Numbered from the stretch's first letter, positions 44,438-54,291 are shown. The stretch is 64,000 bases of DNA from DASQZT01 sp035638575 (GCA_035638575.1 DASQZT010000153.1:38318-102317); one strand, 5' to 3'. A program made the numbers and translations. The notes: generated by a model not told the origin, from the letters alone.

Positions 44438-47422
44438 ATGATATTCCTCAGGCGCATCCGCCTCGTTGTTTTATCGGCCTGCCTCTGCACGGGAGGCATG
44501 ATGCCGCTGGCCGCGCAGACGGGAGACCCCCAGGGCCAGCAGCAGCCCCCCCAACAGCAGCAGCCGCCCCCCGCCCAGCCGCCCAAGCCGGCGACCCCTC
44601 AGGCCCCCGCGAGAAATCCGTTTGAGACCGCGCCTCTCGTGCAACAGCCGTCGCAGCTCCCGCTGCAGCAGCCCGCCCAGCCGCAAATGGAAGCCCCCAA
44701 GCCCACCGTCCAGGCCCCTCCGCCCGCGACCGGCCAGACCATCGAAGCCATCGAATTCCGCGGTGCGCGCCGCGTCCCCCAGGACACCCTGAAGGCCATG
44801 ATCTATTCCAAGGCCGGCGACATCTTCAGCGAAGATGCGCTGCGGCGCGATTTCATGGCGCTGTGGAACACCTCCCGGTTCGACGACATTCGCCTGGAGA
44901 CCGAACCCGGAAAAACCGGTCTGATCGTCACCTTTGTGGTGACCGAGCGGCGCGTCATTCGCTCCATCAACTACGAGGGCATCCACACCGTTACCGTCTC
45001 CGAAATTCTGGACCGCTTCAAGGAGCGCAAGGTCGGCTTGTCGGTGGAGTCGCAGTACGATCCCGACAAGGTTCAGCGCGCGGTCGTGGCGCTGAAGGAC
45101 TTTTTGGCGGAGCGCGGCCGCCAGTACGCCACCGTCGAGCCGCAGGTCGAGCAGATTCCGCCGTCCTCGTTGAAAATCACGTTCAACGTCAAGGAAGGGC
45201 CCAAGGTCAAGGTCGGCGATATCGAGATCCAGGGCAACTCGGCGTTCAGCAATGAATGGGCGGTCCGGCAGATGAAGGAACTCCACCCCTACGGCGTTCC
45301 CCACTCGATTATCCTGGAGAGCCTCTTCGCCAAGACCTACGACGAGGCGAAACTGGAAATGGACAAGCAGCGCCTCGTCGAGGCGTACACCGATCACGGC
45401 TACTTCACCGCCAAGGTGCTGGAGGAGACCGTTTCCATCGTTCCCAAGGGCGGCAAAGGCTGGCGTCTTCCTTTGATCAAGACCAACAGCCAGGGAATCT
45501 ACGCCGATATCACCCTGCCGGTGGAAGAAGGGCGGCTCTACCACCTGAACAACGCCACCTTCGCCGGCGTCAAGCTGTTCCGCGAGCCTTCCGTCGTGCT
45601 GGGTTTCTTCGGCATGAAGAAGGGAGACGTGTTCTCCACCGAAAAGCTCCGCAAGGGCATCGAAAACCTGCGCAAGTATTACGGCATGTTCGGCTACATC
45701 GATTTTGTTCCGGAGCCCTCTTTCGAACCGGTTCCCAACACCGACAACATCGATCTCACGATCACCGCCGACGAGGGCAAGCAGTTCTTCATCCGGCGCA
45801 TCGACTTTTCCGGCAACACCACCACGCGCGACAAGGTCATCCGGCGCGAATTGCTGCTCGACGAAGGCAACATCTTCAACACCCAGTTGTGGGATTACAG
45901 CATCCTGCGGCTGAACCAGCTCGGCTATTTCGAGATGCTCAAAAAGGAAGACGCCGCCGATATCAAGCGCAACCCCCAGTCCAACACCGTGGATATCACG
46001 CTCAAGGTGAAGGAGCGCGGCAAGAACTCCATCGGCTTGAACGGCGGCGTTTCCGGAATCGCCGGCAGCTTCGTCGGATTCAACTATTCGACCAACAACT
46101 TCCTCGGCCTGGGCGAAACGCTTTCGCTCGAATCGCAGCTCGGCACGCGCATGCGCAACGTGAGCCTCGGGTTCACCGAGCCGTATGTCTTCGACCGCCA
46201 GATCCAGCTCGGCTTTGTGGTTTACCTGCGCCGGTTCAGTTTCGACCAGGGGCGCGAAGCTTCCATTCTGGCGGGCCAGAACCTGATTCCCCTCTACAAC
46301 CAGCTCGGTTCGCAGAACCTCCTGAACTACGTTCAGAACAGCCACGGATTCTCGGTTTCCGCCAGCACCCAGCTGCGGCGCAGTTTCGCCCGCGTGGGGA
46401 TCACCTACGGGTACGATATCTCCAACGTGACGACGCTCACCACCGCGGCCAGCAACTATTTCCAGTACATCAACTTCAGCGGCGTGGCCGGGCCCAATTC
46501 GCTGAACGGTATCCACACCAGCCACATCGTGCCCTCCTATACCTACAACACGGTGAACCATCCCATCACGCCGACGGCCGGCCACAGCATATTCTTCTCC
46601 CTGGATTTCGCCGGCGGCCCGCTGGGCGGCAATGTGGACACCCTCGGCGCCACGGTGGACGGCAAGTATTTCAAGCAGGCGCCCTGGCATAAGGGCCACA
46701 TCCTGGCGTTTCACGGAATGTCGTCGGTGGTCACCGGATATGGCGGGAGGTACATCCCGCCCTTCTCCCGCCGCTGGATGGGAGGCGAGCAGGACATCCG
46801 CGGCTTCGAGATCTGGGGAATCACTCCCATCGCCTTCATTCCGACGGCGTCTTCGGTCAACGTGTTGAACTCCGATGGAACGGCGCGCACCCAGAAAGTG
46901 ATCAGTAACGGCGCCATCATTAGCGCTCCGGTCACCATGGCGATCCCCTCGTACCAGTTGATCACGCCGGGCGGCGACACCCAGTTGCTGGGGAATTTCG
47001 AGTATCGCATCCCCATCGTCGGCCCCGTGGTCCTGGCGCCGTTTTTCGACGCGGGCGTGGACCGGATTCTACGCGCCAGCCAGCTCACCGTGGAATCCAG
47101 CCGCATATCCGACCTGAATGCGCAGTTTCCCCAGGCGGGCTTCGACGGCAAGGTGTATATCGCGCCCGGCACGCAGAAACCGCGGGCTTCCACGGGCCTC
47201 GAGATTCAAGTGATGCTGCCCGTGGTCAACGCCCCGTTCCGTGTTTACTTCGCGTATAACCCGTCGACCGTGCGCGAGTATCTGCAGCCGCCCATCGTAG
47301 CCGACCGCTCCTCTTTCCCCAATGCCGCCACCTTCACCAACGCCGTGGCGTCTTACGGCCAGCAATATCCGTTTTTCGAGAAGCGGACGATGTTCCGCTT
47401 CACCATCGGCAGGACGTTCTGA
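44438..47422 (+). CDS. bamA: Outer membrane protein assembly factor BamA
   Basis: BamA folds and inserts beta-barrel proteins into the outer membrane. From ATG 44438 it has 994 residues: a signal peptide (1-27), a long Pro/Gln-rich linker (about 28-95), POTRA domains (starting about IEAIEFRGARRVPQDTLKAMI) including the motifs VGDIEIQGNSAFS and FFIRRIDFSGNTTTRDKVIRREL, then a C-terminal Omp85 barrel ending in the phenylalanine-terminated strand FRFTIGRTF. The Gln/Pro linker is not present in E. coli BamA. GGAAAGG about 9 bases upstream supports this start; GTG 44420 is an alternative. Two Skp-like chaperone genes follow. Confidence 0.93.
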   Translation: MIFLRRIRLVVLSACLCTGGMMPLAAQTGDPQGQQQPPQQQQPPPAQPPKPATPQAPARNPFETAPLVQQPSQLPLQQPAQPQMEAPKPTVQAPPPATGQTIEAIEFRGARRVPQDTLKAMIYSKAGDIFSEDALRRDFMALWNTSRFDDIRLETEPGKTGLIVTFVVTERRVIRSINYEGIHTVTVSEILDRFKERKVGLSVESQYDPDKVQRAVVALKDFLAERGRQYATVEPQVEQIPPSSLKITFNVKEGPKVKVGDIEIQGNSAFSNEWAVRQMKELHPYGVPHSIILESLFAKTYDEAKLEMDKQRLVEAYTDHGYFTAKVLEETVSIVPKGGKGWRLPLIKTNSQGIYADITLPVEEGRLYHLNNATFAGVKLFREPSVVLGFFGMKKGDVFSTEKLRKGIENLRKYYGMFGYIDFVPEPSFEPVPNTDNIDLTITADEGKQFFIRRIDFSGNTTTRDKVIRRELLLDEGNIFNTQLWDYSILRLNQLGYFEMLKKEDAADIKRNPQSNTVDITLKVKERGKNSIGLNGGVSGIAGSFVGFNYSTNNFLGLGETLSLESQLGTRMRNVSLGFTEPYVFDRQIQLGFVVYLRRFSFDQGREASILAGQNLIPLYNQLGSQNLLNYVQNSHGFSVSASTQLRRSFARVGITYGYDISNVTTLTTAASNYFQYINFSGVAGPNSLNGIHTSHIVPSYTYNTVNHPITPTAGHSIFFSLDFAGGPLGGNVDTLGATVDGKYFKQAPWHKGHILAFHGMSSVVTGYGGRYIPPFSRRWMGGEQDIRGFEIWGITPIAFIPTASSVNVLNSDGTARTQKVISNGAIISAPVTMAIPSYQLITPGGDTQLLGNFEYRIPIVGPVVLAPFFDAGVDRILRASQLTVESSRISDLNAQFPQAGFDGKVYIAPGTQKPRASTGLEIQVMLPVVNAPFRVYFAYNPSTVREYLQPPIVADRSSFPNAATFTNAVASYGQQYPFFEKRTMFRFTIGRTF

Positions 47423-47584
47423 TGCGGCGCTGCGCTCCGATGCCGCCCGGCGGGCTGATGCGGCCCGGCCGCGCCTGGCGGAGAATTAACATCGGAGGGC
47501 CCGCTTGACGCCCCGGACGATCCCTGGGCCCCCGCCGGTTTGAGACAATTAATGTTAGTATCCACACTGTTAGGAGTACCCAGC

Positions 47585-48211
47585 TTGAAGAAACGTTTTG
47601 CTGTTTTCCCCGCCCTGCTGGTGGGAATGACTGCCGTGGCGTACGCCCAGGCAACCCCGACGAAGGTAGCGATCATCGCCGTTCAAACCGCCATCCTGGG
47701 TACCAAGGATGGTCAGAAGGCTACGGCGGACCTGCAAAACAGGTTCAGTCCCAAGAAGGCCGAGCTGGACAAGAAGCAGGCCGATCTTGCCTCCCTTCAG
47801 GACCAGTTGAAGAAGGGCTCCGCCACCATGAGCGATGCGGCCAAGGAAAAAATCACCAGGGACATCGACACCCTCAACAAGTCCATCACCCGCGACGGTG
47901 AGGATTTCGAGGCCGAGGTGCAGCAGGAAGAGCAAAAGATCATGAACGACCTGGGCCAGAAGATGATGGACGTGATCATCAAGTATGCCACCCAGAACGG
48001 TTTCGCCCTCGTGGTGGACGTGAGCAACCCGCAAACGCCGGTCCTGTGGGCCGACCAGTCGATCAACATCACCGAGCCGATCGTGAAGCTGTACGACCAG
48101 GCGCATCCCGGTGCGGCTCCTGCCGCCCCGCCGGCTCCCGCCGCGGCGAAGCCGCCCGCGCCCACGCCCAAGCAGACGCCGCCCTCCACACCCGCGACGA
48201 AGAAGCAGTAG
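47585..48211 (+). CDS. Skp/OmpH-family periplasmic chaperone (copy 1)
   Basis: A 208-residue exported protein, signal peptide ending AVAYAQ. It follows the Skp/OmpH pattern: a beta strand (KVAIIAVQTAIL), a long charged coiled coil (about residues 50-115), and a second beta region (GFALVVDVSNPQTPVLWAD), as in the jellyfish-shaped chaperone that carries outer-membrane proteins to BamA. The C-terminal tail is Ala/Pro-rich. The start is TTG 47585, 8 bases after AGGAG. Its position after bamA fits the bamA-skp order. Confidence 0.88.
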   Translation: MKKRFAVFPALLVGMTAVAYAQATPTKVAIIAVQTAILGTKDGQKATADLQNRFSPKKAELDKKQADLASLQDQLKKGSATMSDAAKEKITRDIDTLNKSITRDGEDFEAEVQQEEQKIMNDLGQKMMDVIIKYATQNGFALVVDVSNPQTPVLWADQSINITEPIVKLYDQAHPGAAPAAPPAPAAAKPPAPTPKQTPPSTPATKKQ

Positions 48212-48223
48212 GAGTTTCCACCT

Positions 48224-48826
48224 TTGACGAAGAATATCGTATTTCTTGCGGCCCTGGCCGCCCTGGCGCACGCGCAGGCCCCCGCTCCCGCTCCGGTGAA
48301 GATCGCCACCATCCACGTGCAGAACGCCATCATGAGCACGCAGGACGGGCAGAAGGCGGCGCAGGCGCTTCAAACCAAGTTCACTCCTCGCAAGCAGGTT
48401 TTGGACAAGAAGCAGTCCGACCTCCAGGCCATGCAGTCCCAGTTGCGGGCCGGGACCGCCACCATGAGCCAGGCTGCCAAAGACAAGCTGAACCGCGACA
48501 TCGACACCGGCACCAAGGCCTTGCAGCGGGACAGCGAAGACTTCCAGTCCGAAGTGCAGGCCGCCGAGGGCCAGATCATGAGCGATCTGGGCCAGAAGGT
48601 GATGGAAGTCATCCAGAAGTTCACCTCCCAGAACGGCATTGCCCTGGTGGTGGACGTGAGCAATCCGCAATCCCCCGTGCTTTGGGCCGACGCTTCGATC
48701 GACATCACCAACGAGATCGTCAAGCAGTACGACCAGGCCCATCCGGCCGCGCCCCCGCCAGCCGCCCCTGCTGCGGCGAAGCCCGCCGCCGCGCCGCCCG
48801 CCGCTCCCGTTACGAAAAAGCAGTAG
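48224..48826 (+). CDS. Skp/OmpH-family periplasmic chaperone (copy 2)
   Basis: A 200-residue paralogue of the preceding gene, with signal peptide ending AHAQ. The same layout and wording recur (KIATIHVQNAIM, ...GIALVVDVSNPQSPVLWAD), and it too has an Ala/Pro-rich tail ending KKQ. It starts at TTG 48224 with a TAGGAG site overlapping the stop of copy 1. The pair is evidently a tandem duplication and probably cotranscribed with bamA. Confidence 0.87.
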   Translation: MTKNIVFLAALAALAHAQAPAPAPVKIATIHVQNAIMSTQDGQKAAQALQTKFTPRKQVLDKKQSDLQAMQSQLRAGTATMSQAAKDKLNRDIDTGTKALQRDSEDFQSEVQAAEGQIMSDLGQKVMEVIQKFTSQNGIALVVDVSNPQSPVLWADASIDITNEIVKQYDQAHPAAPPPAAPAAAKPAAAPPAAPVTKKQ

Positions 48827-48925
48827 TGCACGCCCGCGCCCCCGCCGCCGTCAATCCTGCTGGAGGCCGGTTCCGCGGGATCGCTCGGTCACCACTGGCT
48901 TTACCCGCGGCGGTACAATGCGGAC

Positions 48926-49671
48926 ATGAGAACGCTTGTCGGGTTTGCGATTGCGCTGTCGGCGGTTACGGGGCTTGCGGCCCAGAATCGGAGTGGCTTC
49001 GTCAACACCTTCCCATCACGCGGGCTTTCGGCAACGTCGTCTATCCCGGCGGCACCTCCGCGCTGCCGGGCGTGCAAAGGACCACGGGCAACGTGGTGTA
49101 TCCCGGTGGCGGCGGCCCGCAGATCGGGGTGCCCGCGCCGGTGGCCGGCTTCGGCTTGCTAGGCAGCGGCCAGGGCTTTGGCCGGCCCGCCGCACCCGTC
49201 CGCCGCGGCCGGTCGACCGTGATCGCCTATCCGGTTTACGTGGGCGGATACGGCGGATACGGCGGATACTACGACGGCTCCTACATGATGGATCCTACCA
49301 CCCTGATGTCCCAGCAGCCCAACGTCACCGTGATCCTCCCCCCGCAGCAGCCTCCGGTCATCATCAACCAGTTCGGCGCGGGCCAGACCCAGCAGATGCA
49401 GCCCATGGGCATGTACCCGCCTCAGTCCGACCAGCCGGCTGATGTGCCCCAGGCGCAGGTCCCGGCGTCCGAACCGGCGCACTACCTCATCGCGTTCAAG
49501 GACCATACCATCTATTCCGCCATTGCCTACTGGGTGGATGGCGACACGCTGCACTACTTCACTACCGGCAACACGCACAATCAGGTGTCGGTTTCCCTGG
49601 TCGACCGGGAGCTGACCGACCGCCTGAACCGCGAGATGGGTGTCGAAGTGAAGCTGCCGGCGCCGAAGTAA
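48926..49671 (+). pseudogene. Exported Gly-rich protein split by a -1 frameshift
   Basis: The reading from ATG 48926 gives a signal peptide and FVNTF, then leaves the good frame. From about 49012 the frame one base back continues as PITRAFGNVVYPGG and runs to 49671 as a normal protein: two GNVVYPGG repeats, a Gly/Tyr-rich segment, a Pro/Gln-rich segment and a charged C-terminal domain (HYLIAFKDHTIYSAIAYWVDGDTLHYF). A single missing C in the run at 49012-49014 would explain it. Whether this is a mutation or a sequencing error cannot be told here. Intact it would be about 249 residues. Function unknown. Confidence 0.75.
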
Positions 49672-49687
49672 CGCTGCCGCTCCTCCC

Positions 49688-51424
49688 CTACTCCCACTCG
49701 ATCGTCCCCGGCGGCTTGTGCGTCAGGTCGTAGAACACGCCCGCGATCTCTTGGGCCTCCAGCAGCTCGCCACATAGCCGGCCGAGCAGGTCCTCCGGCA
49801 TGGTGACGGATTGGGCCGTCATTCCGTCCACCGACTCGACGGGACGCAACACCACCGAATCGGGCGACTCCGCCGTGCCCAGCGGTATCAGGATCACGGG
49901 GAATTGCCAGACCGTGCGATCGAACCCGCTTTCCGCGCTCAAGCGGCGCACCGTGGCGTCGGCCCGGCGCAGGCGCGCGATGCGTTCGGGCGTCAGCGCG
50001 CAGGCGCGCACCTGCATCTCCCCTGTCGGAACCCGCGTCTCCACCGCGGCGATGATGCGGTTGACGCCCGAGAGCCGGTTGGCCAGCCCCGTGGCCCGCG
50101 CGTGGTCCAGCGCGTCGATGGCCAGCACCGGCGCATAGCTCCGCGAATCGCCTTGCACCCCCACCGAGCTTACCGGGATCACCCAGCCTTCCGCGGTGGC
50201 GCGCACCGGCGCGTCGAATTCCGAGCACAGGCAGCGGATGGCCAGGCCCGGGCCTGGGAACGGATGTCGGTCCAGCAGTTCCGCGGGCAGGCCCAGCTCC
50301 CGGCCGATCTCCCGCACCTCGTCCTTGTAGAACGATTTCAGCGGCTCCACGATGCGCCCGCACTCCATCAGCTTCTGGATGCCCGCGACCCGGTTGTGAT
50401 GCGTCTTGATCACCGCCGCCTTGGAAGTGCCGCCCGATTCGATAGTGTCCGGATAGATGGTGCCCTGTCCCAGGATCCAGTGCTCGTCCACCAGGCGCCG
50501 CGTTTCGATCACCCGCTCCTGCACCGCCACGAACTCCTCGCCGATGATGTGGCGCTTCTGCTCGGGGTCGGTGACGCCCGCCAGCGCGCTCAGGAACTGC
50601 TCCTCGGCATGCTCCACCGCCACCCCCGGCATGCGGCGGACGAATTCGGTTTCGCCTTCGCGCATCAGCCCGGTATCCACATACACGCCCCGCACGCGCT
50701 CCCCGCCGAGCGCCCGCGTTGTCAGCGTGAACGCCACCGAGGAATCCACGCCGCCGCTGACGAAGAAGAACACCTTGCGGTCCCCCACCGCCTCCCGGAT
50801 CTCGCGCTCGATCAGCGGCACGCGATGGCGCGGGTCCCAGTCCTTCCGGCAGCCGCACACGCCAAACACGAAGTTCGCCAGGTACTCTCCGCCGCGCGCC
50901 GTGTGGACCACCTCCGGGTGGAACTGCAGGCCGTAGAGTCTGCGCTCCGGCGCCGCCATGGCTGCTACCGCGCACGTGTCGGTGCGCCCCACCACGCGGA
51001 AGCCTTGGGGAACGGAGCCGACCACGTCGCGGTGGCTCATCCAGATCTGCTGGCGTCCGGAAAGGCCCGCGAACAGCGGGTCGGCGGTCTCCTCCAGGTC
51101 CAGCATGGCGAGGCCGTATTCGCCCTTTTCCCCCTTGCGCACCGCGCCGCCCAGCAGGTGCGCCATGACCTGCTGGCCGTAGCAGATGCCCAGCACCGCC
51201 TGGCCTTGCGCGAAGATGCCGGGATCTACCGTCGGGCTGCCGGGATCGTATACGCTCGCCGGACCGCCCGAGATGATAATGCCCTTGGCGGAGGCCAGTT
51301 CGACGGCGGGAGTCTCACTGGCGCGGACTTCCGCGTAGACGCCCAGGTCCCGCACTTTGCGGGCCTCCAGGTGGCAGTATTGGCCGCCCGCATCCAGAAT
51401 GATGATCTGGGGTTCGGGGTTCAA
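49688..51424 (-). CDS. guaA: GMP synthase (glutamine-hydrolysing)
   Basis: GuaA aminates XMP to GMP. It has an N-terminal class I glutamine amidotransferase domain (GICYGQQV with the nucleophilic Cys, and LQFHPEVVHT with the catalytic His), the ATP-pyrophosphatase domain (VSGGVDSS), and the C-terminal dimerisation domain ending LTHKPPGTIEWE. The 578-residue length is longer than the usual 515-525, the extra being distributed in the C-terminal half. Its 3' end converges with the frameshifted gene. Confidence 0.95.
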   Translation of the reverse strand: MNPEPQIIILDAGGQYCHLEARKVRDLGVYAEVRASETPAVELASAKGIIISGGPASVYDPGSPTVDPGIFAQGQAVLGICYGQQVMAHLLGGAVRKGEKGEYGLAMLDLEETADPLFAGLSGRQQIWMSHRDVVGSVPQGFRVVGRTDTCAVAAMAAPERRLYGLQFHPEVVHTARGGEYLANFVFGVCGCRKDWDPRHRVPLIEREIREAVGDRKVFFFVSGGVDSSVAFTLTTRALGGERVRGVYVDTGLMREGETEFVRRMPGVAVEHAEEQFLSALAGVTDPEQKRHIIGEEFVAVQERVIETRRLVDEHWILGQGTIYPDTIESGGTSKAAVIKTHHNRVAGIQKLMECGRIVEPLKSFYKDEVREIGRELGLPAELLDRHPFPGPGLAIRCLCSEFDAPVRATAEGWVIPVSSVGVQGDSRSYAPVLAIDALDHARATGLANRLSGVNRIIAAVETRVPTGEMQVRACALTPERIARLRRADATVRRLSAESGFDRTVWQFPVILIPLGTAESPDSVVLRPVESVDGMTAQSVTMPEDLLGRLCGELLEAQEIAGVFYDLTHKPPGTIEWE

Positions 51425-51450
51425 ACCTCGATGTTACCAGGAGTGTCTCC

Positions 51451-52041
51451 CTATTTCTTCTTGGGAGGCGCCACTTTTACGCAAAGACAGACTGCGTACT
51501 CGATTTTCTTCTTCTTGATCTGATCCAGCGTCAGGCTGTACTTTACCGTCTCGTCTCCACCCGTGGCGACCAGAAACTTCAAGGTGCATTCCGGCCCGCA
51601 CTTCTTGAGCTCGTCTTTCAGGCCCGCCTGCTTCTTTTCCGCCTCTTTCTTCTCGCCTTCCGCTCTCTTTTTGTCGGCTTTTGCCTGCTCGTGTTGCGGC
51701 TTCTTCTTGTCGTCGCCGATTATCTTGTCGTCGTCCTTGATTGCCTTGTTGGCGTCATCGATTTTCTTCTGCTCTGCGTCGATGTCTTTCTTGAGTTTTT
51801 CCTTCTCCTTGTTTGTTTCCTTATTCTTTTCGTTGCACTTGTCGGTGGGGACGCAGGCGAAGTTGACCCCGTACACCGTTATCGTTTCTTCGCCCGACCC
51901 CACCTCGGTCTTGTAAAGTTCAAAGGTGATCCCGCAGAGATCGTCGTCAGCCGGCATCCCGGGGACCTTTTGACCATCGTCCTTGCCGATGTATCCGGGT
52001 TTTCCGGTCGTCCCATCTATCTGAATGTATTTTTCTGGCAT
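51451..52041 (-). CDS. Lysine-rich coiled-coil protein of unknown function
   Basis: A 196-residue protein without signal peptide or membrane segment. The N-terminal part (IQIDGTTGKPGYIGK, CGITFELYK) and C-terminal part (LKFLVATGGDETVKYSL, AVCLCVKV) look beta-rich; between them is an uninterrupted helix (about 80-150) made almost only of Lys, Glu, Asp and Ala. It has several cysteines (FACVPTDKC, KKCGPEC). The composition is unlike its neighbours. No family is recognised. ATG 52041 lacks a ribosome binding site, and TTG 52074 with 11 more residues is an alternative. Confidence 0.65.
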   Translation of the reverse strand: MPEKYIQIDGTTGKPGYIGKDDGQKVPGMPADDDLCGITFELYKTEVGSGEETITVYGVNFACVPTDKCNEKNKETNKEKEKLKKDIDAEQKKIDDANKAIKDDDKIIGDDKKKPQHEQAKADKKRAEGEKKEAEKKQAGLKDELKKCGPECTLKFLVATGGDETVKYSLTLDQIKKKKIEYAVCLCVKVAPPKKK

Positions 52042-52131
52042 AGTGAGGAGAGAATAAACGCACTCGCTCCTCAAAGCAAGCTTTCTGAGATCCGGGGAAT
52101 CCCTGGCTCCGGGCCGCTTCCCGCCGAGCCC

Positions 52132-53742
52132 TTACTGCCCCGCCCGCGGGCTCATCCTCTCCGCCATCACCTTCTTGGCGTTCTGCACCAGCGCGGCGGC
52201 CTTGGGCATGGCGTCGATGGCCTTCTGCACCTCCGGATCGGTGCGGACAAAGACGCGGTCGCTTTCGTCCACATCGAAAGCCCAGAGGTACATTTCTTTC
52301 GTGAGGTAACGCTTGATCCAGTCCTGGTCGCGCGTGAATTCTTCCTCGGTGAAATTGACGCCCGCGCCCAACAGGTAGTCGTGCAGCTCGTTCGACACCG
52401 CTTCGTCGGGCATCCAGCCGTTGGGCAGCTTGCTGCTATGTTTGGTGAAGTAGGAGCGAGTGAATTTGAAGAGCCCTTCGCGATAGAGCTGGCTTTCCAG
52501 CCGGTCCATCTTGGGATACTCGAACTTCTCGTCCGGTGCGATGCCGCCCCCGCCGTAGACCGTGCGGCCGCTGTCGGTCATCTTCACGTCCAGCGGATTC
52601 TGCGCGTTCTCGTCCTTGTGGAAGTAGTAATCGTAGAACGAGGTGTTGGAGTAGTCGCGCTGGATGAGCCGTCCGCTGGGCGTGTAGAAATGCGCCGTCG
52701 TGAGCGCCAGCGCGGTGCCCTCCGAAAGCGGATAAACGGTCTGGACCAGGCCCTTGCCGAAAGTCCTCACCCCCAGGATCCAGGCGCGGTCGTGGTCTTG
52801 CAGCGCGCCCGAGACGATCTCCGCCGCCGACGCCGATTGCTGATCCACCAGCACCACGATGGGATAGTCGCGGCCGCGGTTCCCGTTGCGCGCGAAGTAC
52901 GGCCTCTCGGGTGACGAACGCCCGTGGTGCGAAACGATGAGCTGGCTCTTTTGCAGGAAATGGTCGGCCACCGCGACGCCCGCGTTCAGCAGGCCGCCGG
53001 GATTGTCCCGAAGGTCCAGCACCAGCCCCTTGATGTTGTTTTCGCCCAGCCGCTTCAGGTTTTCCTCCAGCTCCTTGTGGGTGTTCTCCCCGAAGCTCAG
53101 AATCTTGAGGTAGGCGATGTCGGACTTCAACCAGAAGCCGTCCGGCACGGTCTTGCGGCTGATCTCGTCGCGGATCACCGCGAACGACATGTAGTCCGGC
53201 TCGCCTTCACGCGAAACCACGACCTTCACTGGGGTGCCGCGGGGCCCCTTCAAAAGGTCGGCGACCTCCGTGGTGTTCAGGTTTTCGGTGGGTTTGTCGT
53301 TCACCGAGAAGATGATGTCGCCCGGCCGCAGCCCGGCCTTGTAGGCCGGAGAACCGGGGAACGGGGCAATCACCACGGTTTTGCCGTTGCGCGTCGAGAC
53401 CGACATTCCGACCCCGTAGTAGGTGCCCTTCTGGTCGTCCAGCAGCATCCGGTATTCTTTGGGATCGAAGAAGTTGGAGTGCGGATCCAGGGTGTGGAGC
53501 ATTCCCGGAATGGCCCCCTTGTAGAAGGCCTTGTCGGCGCTCACCCGGTCGGCGTAGTTCTCTTCCACCAGGGCGTAAACCTTCGCCAGGCTGTCAAAGT
53601 CTTTGCTGAGACCGATTTGCTCCGGATCGGAGGACGAAGCCGCCGCCGCCACCTGGACCCGAGTGCCGTAGAGGCCCCCCAGAACCGAGAAAAGCAGTAC
53701 AATTACCGGCAAAATAAACAGGGAACGCCACTTCACGCCCAT
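52132..53742 (-). CDS. Carboxy-terminal processing protease (S41 family, PDZ)
   Basis: A 536-residue S41 protease with an N-terminal membrane segment (about residues 7-26) and a periplasmic body: a PDZ domain (about 110-180, with YYGVGMSVS and LRPGDIIFSVNDK), and the catalytic region with Ser305 in SASAAEIVSG and Lys330 in RTFGKGLVQT, 25 residues apart as in the family. It trims the C-termini of periplasmic proteins. AAGGAT precedes ATG 53742. The C-terminal 130 residues, charged and helical, exceed the core domain. Confidence 0.92.
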   Translation of the reverse strand: MGVKWRSLFILPVIVLLFSVLGGLYGTRVQVAAAASSSDPEQIGLSKDFDSLAKVYALVEENYADRVSADKAFYKGAIPGMLHTLDPHSNFFDPKEYRMLLDDQKGTYYGVGMSVSTRNGKTVVIAPFPGSPAYKAGLRPGDIIFSVNDKPTENLNTTEVADLLKGPRGTPVKVVVSREGEPDYMSFAVIRDEISRKTVPDGFWLKSDIAYLKILSFGENTHKELEENLKRLGENNIKGLVLDLRDNPGGLLNAGVAVADHFLQKSQLIVSHHGRSSPERPYFARNGNRGRDYPIVVLVDQQSASAAEIVSGALQDHDRAWILGVRTFGKGLVQTVYPLSEGTALALTTAHFYTPSGRLIQRDYSNTSFYDYYFHKDENAQNPLDVKMTDSGRTVYGGGGIAPDEKFEYPKMDRLESQLYREGLFKFTRSYFTKHSSKLPNGWMPDEAVSNELHDYLLGAGVNFTEEEFTRDQDWIKRYLTKEMYLWAFDVDESDRVFVRTDPEVQKAIDAMPKAAALVQNAKKVMAERMSPRAGQ

Positions 53743-53847
53743 TCGCGAACCATCCTTACACGGCAAAGTATACCCCACCTGTCCATTTAGACGTGTGAGG
53801 AAGGCAATCGGCTTCAGCGCCCTCACCCCCAACCAGACTCCCGCAGT

Positions 53848-54291
53848 CTATGGGCCCGCCCCACCCGTCCGCGCCGGATCGGCCTGCGGCAGCCCCCGGT
53901 GGATGGCATCCAGCACGCCGTTGACGAACTGCACGCTCTCTTCGTTGGAATACCGGCGCGCCAGTTCCAATGCCTCGTCGATAGCTACCGCCGCGGGCGT
54001 CCCGCCGTGCGACATCTCGTAAACCGCCAGGCGCAGAATGTTGCGGTCCACCGCGGGCATCCGTTCCATGCGCCAGTGCTCGGCGTGCTTCGAGATTTGC
54101 TGGTCCACCTCCGCCACGCTCTCCACCGTGCCGCGCACCAGGTCGGCCACGAACGGATCGCGCTCCGGGTGCTCCTCGGAATAGAGCGTGTCGTAGTATG
54201 CGTCGATCGCATCGGCCACGGGCTGCCTGCGGGAATCCCAGAGGAACAGGATTTGGAGCGCGCGCTCGCGGGACCGGTGGCGGGAAGGCAT
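53848..54291 (-). CDS. nusB: Transcription antitermination factor NusB
   Basis: NusB binds the boxA RNA with NusE (S10) in rRNA antitermination. The 147-residue all-helical protein starts RHRSRERALQILFLWD and contains MPAVDRNILRLAVYEM and AVAIDEALELARRYSNEESVQFVNGVLD, all diagnostic. Its start overlaps the ribH stop (ATGA), the usual ribH-nusB arrangement. It is the last gene of the reverse operon. Confidence 0.95.
   Translation of the reverse strand: MPSRHRSRERALQILFLWDSRRQPVADAIDAYYDTLYSEEHPERDPFVADLVRGTVESVAEVDQQISKHAEHWRMERMPAVDRNILRLAVYEMSHGGTPAAVAIDEALELARRYSNEESVQFVNGVLDAIHRGLPQADPARTGGAGP

Noticed and set aside
49005..49020. Programmed -1 frameshifting
   Set aside because: There is no canonical slippery heptamer and no convincing downstream structure; loss of one C from a run is simpler.
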